Source of the DNA: an uncultured Chloroflexota bacterium
GTDB taxonomy: Bacteria; Chloroflexota; Anaerolineae; Aggregatilineales; Phototrophicaceae
DNA length: 5,280 nucleotides
Assembly: GCA_937864975.1 (NCBI GenBank)
Contig: CALMDI010000098.1
Coordinates: 1-5,280, forward strand
Reading direction: 5' to 3'
Shown: piece by piece, positions 1 through 5,020 of the stretch
How the letters are laid out: every line of letters starts with the position of its first letter
Position numbering within the stretch: position 1 is the stretch's first letter
The notes under the pieces: generated by a model
What the model was told of the DNA's origin: nothing
Database searches by the model: none
Seen by the model: the letters and a program-made list of their open reading frames with translations, nothing else
Made by a program: the position numbers and the translations under genes

Positions 1-38
1 TCTCCTTTCGTTCTCCGTGTCTCCGTGTCTCCTGTTAT
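1..38. repeat. Short tandem octamer repeat just past the stop of the VWA-MurA gene
   Basis: Positions 13-20 and 21-28 are two exact copies of CTCCGTGT, followed by a partial copy at 29-35 (CTCCTGT). Read in the direction of the upstream gene this is an ACACGGAG repeat starting a few bases after the TAG stop at 41-39. No hairpin with a T-run is visible, so there is no support for an intrinsic terminator in these 38 bases. The repeat may continue beyond the window's left edge. It resembles in style, not in sequence, the GC-rich short-period repeat that follows gatC. Confidence 0.5.
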
Positions 39-2861
39 CTACCTGGTAACGCGCTCGATGCGCGCGCCGAGGGCCTGGAGGCGTTCGTCAAGGCGCTCGT
101 AGCCGCGATCGATCTGGGCGACGTTGTGGATCGTGCTGGTGCCGCGCGCGGCGAGGGCGGCGATCAGGAGGGCCATCCCGGCGCGGATGTCGGGGCTCGA
201 CAGCGGCTCGCCGTGCAGCCGCGCCGGCCCGACGACGACGACGCGGTGCGGGTCGCAGAGGACGATCCGCGCGCCCATCTGGATCAGCTTGTCCACGAAG
301 AAGAGGCGGCTCTCGAACATCTTCTCGAAGATCAGCACCGTGCCGCGCACCTGCGTCGCCGTGACGCGCGCTTCCTGAGTCGCGGTCACCCGCGCTTCGC
401 CTGTCGCCGTGGCGACCATCGCGACGGCAGCCTGAGTCGCCGCTTCGCCTGTCGCGGTTGCCCCGGCGCTCTGCGTGGACTGCGCGTTCTCGGTCGCACG
501 CGCTTCCGCTGTCTCGGTCAACTGCGCCGAGCGTGTTGCGCGGACGGACGTTGCCTGCGCGTCCAGAACTGCCTGCTGAGCCTGAGTCGCCTGTGCATCT
601 GTGGTCGCCTGCGCTTCCGCGGAGGCGACGGCGATGGCTGAACTGGTGGCGCGCGCCTCGGCGGTGCCGGTTGCCGCGAAGGAGCGCTCGGTCGCCGTGG
701 CATCCTGCGCGACCTGCGTGTTGGCAGCAATCGTGCTGGCGGCGTCCTGCGTGACTCGCGCTTCAAGCGTCAATGTCGCCGGAACGTTCAGCGTCGGGCG
801 CGGCGTGTTCGAGGGGGTTGGCGTGGCGGTCGGCACGAGCGCGGTCGCCGTCAGCGCGGGCGCTTCAGACACGGTGAAATTGATCGTCACGGACGACTGC
901 TGCCCGTTTGCTGCCTGCGGCGCGATCAACAACGTGTGCGCGCCCGGTCCCATCGCCAGAACGTCCAGCGTCAGGTTCCAGGGCTGCTCCCCGCGATGGG
1001 ACAGATCGACGCCGTCGAGGAACGTGGCGACGTGAATGACAGGCGTCTGGCTGATAAAGGAGACACCGACATCGCGGTTTTCGGTCAGAAGGTCGCCTTC
1101 GCGCAGATTGTCGATCACCGCTACGGGCGGGAGCGCGGCGATCTCGAAACTTACTTCCATCTCGCTGACGCCGCCGCTTTCATTCTCGGCGCGCACGCTC
1201 AGCGTCGCCGCGCCGGGCTGGAACAGCATCGGGTCGATCTCGGCGGTGCTGAGGATGGCGGCATCGGATGGAATCAGCGTATTTTCGAGCGGCGTGCCGT
1301 TAACGAACATATCGATGTCGGTCACGGGCGTCTGCGTGGCGATCACGTTCACCTCAACCCCCGTCGGGGCATCGACCACCTGTCCTTCCTCGACGCCAAC
1401 CACCACCAGGTATGGCGAAAGGACGCCGACTTCAAAGGGCACTTCGAGGCTGGCTATGCCGCCGCCCTCGTTTTCGACCTCAATTTGAAGCGTGTGGTCG
1501 CCCGGCGTGAGGGTGAGCGGGTCGATGTCAAACGCAAGGGGCAGCTCGGCGTCCGTCATCGGGCGCTCGCCGTCGATGCTGTAGGTGGCGCTCACCCCCG
1601 GCGTCTGCCCGGTGACCTCTAACTGGATGGTTTGTACATTCTGAACCACCTGGTCGAGATTGGAAATAACCTGCACGCGCGGCGGCATCGCCCCGACCTC
1701 GAAGAATTGCGACAGCGTGCCTACGTCACCCTGCGCGTCAATGGCGCTAATCTCAATTTGATGCCTGCCGGGCGCGAGCGTTTCGGGATCGACCGTGATC
1801 GCATACGGCGCTTCAAATCGTTCTGCCACGTCGCCGCCGTCGATCTGAATATCCACGCGCTCAATCTCGTCGTCCGCCAGAATTCCCGGCGCGATGTCCG
1901 TCACTTCGACCAGCGGTTCCGCCAGTTCCGGTAGAAGGACAATGGGAATCGGAATCGGCGTGCGTAAGTTGGCGTTGTCCGATGCCATGCCAAACGGCGT
2001 GGAGACTTCGAGCGTGAGGTCGAACACGGTGCCGTCGAGCGGCAGGTCGGCATTGATGGTGATGACATACTGGCTTTGCAGCAGCGCTGCCAGATCGCTG
2101 TAAATGCGCTCTAGCTGCGCGGGGTCGGGCGATTCGACAAAGCGGGCGTTGGTGCCTTCGGAAAGCTCGATCAGGTAGCTGCGGTCGATGCCGTAACCAA
2201 GCCCGACGGTATAGACAGGCACGCCGAGGACGGTCGCTTCTTCCAGCGCCGCGCTGCGCCCAACGAGGCTGGCGTTGCCGAATTCCGCGCCGTCGCTGAG
2301 GAGAATCACCGCACGGCGCGGCGAGGGCGCGTCCGCCGCCAGATGCACGGCGTCAAACGCCCCCTGATACAACCCGGTTCTGCCGCCCGCCTGAATGGTA
2401 TCGATCGCGGCGCGGAGCTGCGGCTTGTCGGTGGTGAAGTCCTGAACCAGCACAAAATCGTGCGAAAAGGTATAGACGGCGACCGGATCGTTCGGACCGA
2501 TGGAGTCGACAAAAAGCTGCGCCGCCTCTTTGGCGCGGTCAATCGGCGCGCCGCTCATGCTGCTGCTGACGTCGATCACCAGCACGACCGCGAACGTCAA
2601 CTGGTCGTCGGTAATATTCTGCACGTCGGTAATGACGGCATTGCCCGCCAGATCGCCAACGATCTCAAAGTCGGTCTCGTCCAGCCCGCGCACAGGCTGA
2701 CCGACCGGGTCAACGACGTTGGTTGTGACCAGAACAATTGGCGCGTTGGTGGCGTTGACGCCGGTAATCTCGACGCGCGGCGCAGGCTCCTCTTGCAGTG
2801 CCCCCAGCGCAATCGGCACAACGCAAAGCAACAGGATGAGGGTGCGGGCGATAGTTTTCAA
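39..2861 (-). CDS. Secreted VWA-domain protein with four Ig-like repeats, Ala/Thr tail and fused MurA C-terminus
   Basis: Predicted 940-residue exported protein. Residues 1-23 look like a signal peptide: KTIAR, then a hydrophobic core LILLLCVVPIALG. Residues about 90-261 form a VWA domain with a complete metal site: DVSSS (D97, S99, S101), Thr162 in GGRTGLYQG, and D190 in LLSDGAE. VWA domains bind ligands or partner proteins through a divalent cation. Four tandem beta-sandwich repeats of 76-93 residues follow (315-665), then a Pro/Thr segment (TPTPSNTPRPT) and an Ala/Thr/Gln/Glu-rich tail to about 838. The final 101 residues are the C-terminal quarter of MurA, which is very unexpected here. 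No transmembrane anchor or sorting signal is visible. The TTG start at 2861 is chosen because GGGAG (2871-2867) lies 5 bases upstream and the signal peptide begins at once; GTG at 2864 is the alternative. A weak promoter candidate is TTGCAT (2963-2958), 16 bases, TAAGAT (2941-2936). The ligand is unknown. VWA and repeats are confident; the integrity of the 3' end is in doubt. Confidence 0.85.
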   Translation of the reverse strand: MKTIARTLILLLCVVPIALGALQEEPAPRVEITGVNATNAPIVLVTTNVVDPVGQPVRGLDETDFEIVGDLAGNAVITDVQNITDDQLTFAVVLVIDVSSSMSGAPIDRAKEAAQLFVDSIGPNDPVAVYTFSHDFVLVQDFTTDKPQLRAAIDTIQAGGRTGLYQGAFDAVHLAADAPSPRRAVILLSDGAEFGNASLVGRSAALEEATVLGVPVYTVGLGYGIDRSYLIELSEGTNARFVESPDPAQLERIYSDLAALLQSQYVITINADLPLDGTVFDLTLEVSTPFGMASDNANLRTPIPIPIVLLPELAEPLVEVTDIAPGILADDEIERVDIQIDGGDVAERFEAPYAITVDPETLAPGRHQIEISAIDAQGDVGTLSQFFEVGAMPPRVQVISNLDQVVQNVQTIQLEVTGQTPGVSATYSIDGERPMTDAELPLAFDIDPLTLTPGDHTLQIEVENEGGGIASLEVPFEVGVLSPYLVVVGVEEGQVVDAPTGVEVNVIATQTPVTDIDMFVNGTPLENTLIPSDAAILSTAEIDPMLFQPGAATLSVRAENESGGVSEMEVSFEIAALPPVAVIDNLREGDLLTENRDVGVSFISQTPVIHVATFLDGVDLSHRGEQPWNLTLDVLAMGPGAHTLLIAPQAANGQQSSVTINFTVSEAPALTATALVPTATPTPSNTPRPTLNVPATLTLEARVTQDAASTIAANTQVAQDATATERSFAATGTAEARATSSAIAVASAEAQATTDAQATQAQQAVLDAQATSVRATRSAQLTETAEARATENAQSTQSAGATATGEAATQAAVAMVATATGEARVTATQEARVTATQVRGTVLIFEKMFESRLFFVDKLIQMGARIVLCDPHRVVVVGPARLHGEPLSSPDIRAGMALLIAALAARGTSTIHNVAQIDRGYERLDERLQALGARIERVTR
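42..344 (-). other. In-frame MurA C-terminal fragment (UDP-GlcNAc 1-carboxyvinyltransferase, about the last 101 residues)
   Basis: MurA catalyses the first committed step of peptidoglycan synthesis in the cytoplasm, transferring enolpyruvate from PEP to UDP-GlcNAc. This segment begins GTVLIFEKMFESR and ends ALGARIERVTR. It aligns without gaps to about residues 319-419 of E. coli MurA as I remember it. Residues matching known active-site positions remain: E-S-R (E. coli 329-331, Asn to Ser), D-I-R in SPDIRAGMA (369-371), and the Arg of QIDRGYERLDE (397). Lys22, Cys115 and Asp305 all lie in the missing first three quarters, so the fragment cannot be an active MurA alone. It is too short to fold as either complete MurA domain. 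It is fused to an exported protein, whereas MurA works on cytoplasmic substrates. The reading frame is intact, with a normal stop. It may be a remnant of a rearranged murA gene, a rearrangement product, or an assembly chimera. Confidence 0.88.
345..860 (-). repeat. Low-complexity Ala/Thr/Gln/Glu-rich coding repeat (tail of the VWA protein)
   Basis: About 170 codons made mostly of Ala, Thr, Gln, Glu, Ser and Arg, in variations on TATAEARATQ. The last part holds two back-to-back copies of EARVTATQ, encoded at 398-375 and 374-351. These 24-base copies differ at four bases, all third codon positions, which shows protein-level constraint or an old duplication, not a fresh slippage. Such tails are common in exported Chloroflexota proteins, usually as a stalk or linker before another domain or an anchor. 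The start of the tail is Pro/Thr-rich (codons near 830-800). Likely an extended or helical stalk. The boundary is approximate on the left side of the protein. Confidence 0.8.
867..1919 (-). repeat. Four tandem Ig-like (beta-sandwich) repeats inside the VWA protein
   Basis: Four related units are encoded at about 1919-1692, 1685-1425, 1415-1137 and 1130-867. Each starts with a run such as PPRVQVI or PPVAVID, has a mid-unit DG or NG turn (QIDGGD, SIDGER, FVNGTP, FLDGVD), then in the first three an acidic-Pro element and in all a PG(A/R/D) turn (DPETLAPGRH, DPLTLTPGDH, DPMLFQPGAA, AMGPGAH). Each ends with an alternating strand such as VPFEVG or VSFEIA. This periodicity is typical of bacterial Ig-like or cadherin-like extracellular modules. 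They probably space the VWA domain from the tail. The fourth unit is the most diverged. No enzyme motif was seen in them. Confidence 0.7.
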
Positions 2862-3020
2862 CACGGCTCCCACTCGCGCGTTAGACCAGGCGGATATAAA
2901 CGACGTAGGGTAAGGTACCCGTTCGGCTCTGTTTAATCTTAACGTGTTTCGTAGGCGATGCAACGAATTGCGCGAGCGGGGCGCGGGGAATAACGACGGC
3001 GCAGCGCGACGGCTGGAGGT

Positions 3021-3545
3021 TTAGAGCGCGCCGTCGTAGCCGAGGCTAAAGAGCGCGTTTGTGGCGGCGGCTTCGACCGTCGTGTCCGTCTCGAAGCGGC
3101 GCGCGTGATCGCCGCGAAGCTGGCGCAGCGGCTCAATCGCGCGGGGGTCGCCAAGCTGGCGCATTGCCAGCACGCCGCTGCGGCGCACATCCACGTCGTC
3201 GGACTGGAGCGCGCGCACGATCAGGTCGAACTGGTCGTCGCCGAGCATGGTCAGCGCGAAGGCGACCCAGACGATCAACTGCGGGTTGGGGTCCTTCAGG
3301 AGAGGGCGCAGATACGGCAGGGCGCGCTTGGCGCGAAGATTGCCGAGCGCGTTTGCCGCCGCGCCGCGCACGCCAACGTGAGGGTCGTGCAGCGTCTGGA
3401 TGAGTGGATCGACGGCGCGCGGATCGCGCACCTGCCCCAGCAGGTAGGCGACGAACTGGCGCACCTGATGGTCGTCGCTTTCCAGCAGCGCAATCGCGCC
3501 GTCGATATTCGGCGTTTCGGGGGGGAGTGACGTCCTGGAAGCCAT
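3021..3545 (-). CDS. Small HEAT-repeat protein
   Basis: Encodes 174 residues made almost wholly of HEAT-like helical repeats, at about 14-43, 44-74, 75-105, 106-135 and 136-170. The recurring signature is a D-P-x or D-D-x turn with V-R-x in the second helix: SDDHQVRQFVAYLLG, HDPHVGVRGAAANALG, SDDVDVRRSGVLAMRQLG. Such PBS-lyase-type HEAT proteins are scaffolds for protein binding; a lyase activity cannot be inferred from the repeats. There is no signal peptide or membrane segment, so it is probably cytoplasmic. The ATG at 3545 is chosen because it lies 4 bases after the TGA of the TrpC-like gene and no good ribosome site is visible, which fits translational coupling. A longer reading to 3704 would lie entirely within the TrpC-like gene and has non-repeat, Arg/Ser/Cys-rich sequence. 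The partner is unknown, with the TrpC-like protein the obvious candidate. Confidence 0.85.
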   Translation of the reverse strand: MASRTSLPPETPNIDGAIALLESDDHQVRQFVAYLLGQVRDPRAVDPLIQTLHDPHVGVRGAAANALGNLRAKRALPYLRPLLKDPNPQLIVWVAFALTMLGDDQFDLIVRALQSDDVDVRRSGVLAMRQLGDPRAIEPLRQLRGDHARRFETDTTVEAAATNALFSLGYDGAL

Positions 3546-3549
3546 CAGC

Positions 3550-4356
3550 TCAACCGGCAGAGGATCGCAAAAGGTCGCGGAGGATCGGCACGTTGTCGGG
3601 CGCGAGCAGCGGCGTATCGACAAACACGGCGTCGACGCCAAGCGCGGCAACCTGCGCCATTTCATCGAACGATCCCACGCCGCCGGAGACGGCGATATGG
3701 ACATGACGCGGTACCAAGGGACGGAGACGGCGCGCCGCCGTCAGCCAATCCCCGCCGTTGGCGCTTCGATTCGAAAAGGCGATCACCTGCGGGCTGAGCG
3801 CGATGGCGCTCGCCAGCTCGGCTTCGTTCGCCACTTCGACAATCGCGGTCATCCGGTTGCGCTGCGTGGACGAGACGAGAATACGCAGCACGCGCAAATC
3901 GACCATGCCTGCCGAGAGGACGACGCCCGCGGCGCCCGCCGCGCGCGCTTCGATGACCTGATACTCGTCAAAGATATAGTTCTGCGTGATGACGGGCACG
4001 TTAAACGAGCGCACCGCCCGCGCGATGAACATCAGGTCTTCGACACCGCCGCTGGAGATGCCGCGGTCGGTGAAGAGCGCAATCGTGTCCACACCGGCGC
4101 GCGCGAAATGCACCGCCTGCGCGACCGGATCGTGTCCGTCCAGGACGCCGTTTGCCGGGGGGGCGTAATCGATCTGCCCGATCAGCAGAACGCGCTCGTT
4201 CTCCTGCACCGTGCTGAGCAGCGGTTCCGGGCGGCGCTGCATACTCGCCAGCGCGCGCACGGCGTCAATCGGCGTCTTGCGCTTGCGTCGGGCAAGGTCG
4301 CGGCGTTTGGCGTCGAGGATGGTATCCAGATTGGGCGCGGCGTTCGTCATCGTCAT
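3550..4356 (-). CDS. TrpC-fold (indole-3-glycerol-phosphate synthase family) protein lacking most catalytic residues
   Basis: A 268-residue TIM-barrel protein of IGPS length. Family landmarks appear in order: ILDAKRRDLARRK (N-terminal helix), LLIGQIDYAPPANG (strand 1), IALFTDRGISSGGVEDL, VPVITQNYIFDEYQVIEARAAGA (strand 3), AIVEVANEAEL, IAFSNRS, AVSGGV, GVDAVFVDTPLL. True IGPS makes indole-3-glycerol phosphate from CdRP in tryptophan synthesis. By alignment from memory to the Sulfolobus enzyme, E51 is Gln61 here, K53 is Asp63, K110 is Gln125, N180 is Ser195, E210 is Ser224, and the phosphate-loop G233-S234 is Asp247-Thr248. Only E159 (Glu174) and R182 (Arg197) remain. IGPS activity is therefore unlikely. 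The start at 4356 (MTMTNAAP) fits the family's N-terminus; ATGs at 4374 and 4350 are alternatives, and no strong ribosome site decides. It heads a probable operon with the HEAT gene. No other trp gene is in the window. Confidence 0.85.
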   Translation of the reverse strand: MTMTNAAPNLDTILDAKRRDLARRKRKTPIDAVRALASMQRRPEPLLSTVQENERVLLIGQIDYAPPANGVLDGHDPVAQAVHFARAGVDTIALFTDRGISSGGVEDLMFIARAVRSFNVPVITQNYIFDEYQVIEARAAGAAGVVLSAGMVDLRVLRILVSSTQRNRMTAIVEVANEAELASAIALSPQVIAFSNRSANGGDWLTAARRLRPLVPRHVHIAVSGGVGSFDEMAQVAALGVDAVFVDTPLLAPDNVPILRDLLRSSAG

Positions 4357-4384
4357 GCGAGAATTCAATTCCATTCTGATTTTG

Positions 4385-4416
4385 ATTATATGGCGATTCA
4401 CGGCGAATACCGTTAA
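4385..4416 (-). promoter_or_regulatory. Candidate sigma-70-type promoter for the TrpC-like gene
   Basis: On the minus strand a perfect TATAAT lies at 4390-4385. The best upstream match is TTAACG (4416-4411), four of six to TTGACA, with a long 20-base spacer. The expected transcript start is near 4378, which leaves a leader of about 21 bases before the chosen ATG at 4356. It would leave almost none before the ATG at 4374. The -10 box is the stronger part of this call. Confidence 0.5.
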
Positions 4417-4448
4417 CACCCTGAACAGATTATCCAGCGGGAAGAGGT

Positions 4449-4478
4449 TTGACCGGACTGCGCCGCCTGCGGTATCCT
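4449..4478 (+). promoter_or_regulatory. Candidate sigma-70-type promoter for gatC
   Basis: TTGACC (4449-4454) matches the -35 consensus at five of six positions. It is followed after 18 bases by TATCCT (4473-4478), four of six to the -10 consensus. Transcription would start near 4485, about 26 bases before the gatC start and just upstream of its ribosome site. It is divergent from the TrpC-like promoter, about 35 bases away. Confidence 0.4.
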
Positions 4479-4496
4479 TGAGCCACGGTATAGAAT

Positions 4497-4502
4497 GGAA
4501 GG
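4497..4502 (+). promoter_or_regulatory. Ribosome binding site that decides the gatC TTG start
   Basis: GGAAGG lies 8 bases before TTG at 4511. The nearby ATG at 4494-4496 is out of frame with gatC, so this site supports TTG as the true start. Confidence 0.65.
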
Positions 4503-4510
4503 CTGCCGCG

Positions 4511-4804
4511 TTGGAACTGTCGCATGAAGAAGTTCGCGAGATCGCCGCGCTGGCAAAGCTGGCGATGACCGACGACGAGGTCGCGCTTTACGCCGGGCAG
4601 TTGTCGAGCATCCTGCAGTATTTCCAGCGCTTGCAGCAGGTGGACACGTCGCACATCGAGCCGACAGCGTCGGTGCTGCCCCTGAAAAACGTGCTGCGCG
4701 AAGACGTCGCGGGCACGCCGCTTACGCCGGATCAGGTCATCGCCAACGCGCCAGACTCGGACGATCACACGTTTCGCGTCAGCGCCGTTCTGGATAGCGA
4801 TTAG
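4511..4804 (+). CDS. gatC: Aspartyl/glutamyl-tRNA(Asn/Gln) amidotransferase subunit C
   Basis: GatC is the small subunit of GatCAB, which converts Glu-tRNA(Gln) and, in many bacteria, Asp-tRNA(Asn) to the correctly amidated forms. GatC wraps round GatA and helps hold it to GatB; it has no catalytic site. The 97-residue product is full family length. It shows the expected pattern: LSHEEVREIAALAKLAMTDD, then YAGQLSSILQYFQRL, then VDTSHIEPT, then NVLREDV, then ANAPDSDDHTFRV near the end. The TTG start is chosen because it begins the conserved LSxEEV segment and has GGAAGG 8 bases upstream. Upstream in-frame sequence runs antisense through the TrpC-like gene and is not family-like. Often gatA follows gatC closely; here a repeat element and an unrelated membrane protein follow, so gatA and gatB must be elsewhere. 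Confidence 0.93.
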   Translation: MELSHEEVREIAALAKLAMTDDEVALYAGQLSSILQYFQRLQQVDTSHIEPTASVLPLKNVLREDVAGTPLTPDQVIANAPDSDDHTFRVSAVLDSD

Positions 4805-4945
4805 CGGTCAGCTTTCAGCAAATGCAAAAGCGTTAACGCAAAGGCGCAGAGAACAATTTCTCTGCGCCTCTGTTGCTCTGCGTCTCTGCGTTACGCTTTT
4901 ATCTTTAGCTGACGGCTGAAAGCTGATCGCTGACCGCTGACCGCT
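4803..4945. repeat. Nested inverted-repeat intergenic element with GCTGANN heptamers
   Basis: The outer arms, 4803-4819 and 4915-4931, pair at 16 of 17 bases. Inside them, 4826-4840 (AAAAGCGTTAACGCA) pairs with 4887-4900, with one base missing from the right arm. The core 4843-4853 pairs perfectly with 4858-4868 round a 4-base loop (CAAT). The right side also carries a tandem heptamer GCTGANN at 4908-4914, 4915-4921, 4922-4928, 4929-4935 and 4936-4942, plus a partial copy to 4945. A GCAGAG-rich stretch (4859-4890) has a similar short period. The left arm begins inside the gatC stop codon (TAG, 4802-4804). It has no coding capacity. It looks like a MITE- or REP-like dispersed element. The inner hairpin ends in GCTTTT, so it could also stop transcription of gatC. 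Confidence 0.75.
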
Positions 4946-5020
4946 TTACCCCAGTTGCGCGGTTTCTCATCTTGTACTACATACAACAGTAAACACCACG
5001 CGCAGTTGGAGCGAACACCC
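4946..5020 (+). promoter_or_regulatory. Upstream region of the membrane protein gene, with ribosome site
   Basis: GGAG at 5008-5011 lies 9 bases before the ATG at 5021 and is the likely ribosome site. TTGCGC (4955-4960), 17 bases, TACATA (4978-4983) is the best promoter candidate but weak. A short perfect palindrome TTGTA-N5-TACAA (4972-4986) overlaps that -10 position and might be an operator. Confidence 0.3.

Noticed and set aside
300..400. A frameshift as the cause of the VWA-MurA join
   Set aside because: Both sides read in the same frame with no stop, and the tail repeat is intact to the junction. A frameshift would not create this; a rearrangement or mis-join would.
936..1622. Long open frame on the plus strand opposite the VWA gene, with other similar ones at 126-641 and 601-1035
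   Set aside because: They lie antisense to a well-supported coding region, are rich in Arg, His and Ala or copy its periodicity, and show no domain or ribosome site. High GC makes such shadows common.
2862..2963. ATG start of the VWA gene at 2963
   Set aside because: It would put 34 Arg-rich residues before the signal peptide, and the GGGAG site 5 bases before TTG at 2861 supports the shorter form. It is not fully excluded.
3546..3704. Longer N-terminus of the HEAT protein
   Set aside because: It overlaps the conserved C-terminal barrel of the TrpC-like gene, and its translation has no HEAT pattern.
3697..4416. 239-codon plus-strand open frame opposite the TrpC-like gene
   Set aside because: It is antisense to a recognisable IGPS-fold gene, and its translation is Arg/His-rich with no known motif.
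4211..4510. N-terminal extension of gatC by 100 codons
   Set aside because: The extra sequence is antisense to the TrpC-like gene and its promoter, and it would more than double the GatC family length. A good ribosome site supports TTG at 4511.
4430..4768. Minus-strand open frame opposite gatC
   Set aside because: gatC matches its family from end to end; the antisense frame has no motif and overlaps the promoter region.
4908..4945. CRISPR array
   Set aside because: The units are 7 bases long with no spacers of the usual length, so it is a simple tandem repeat.
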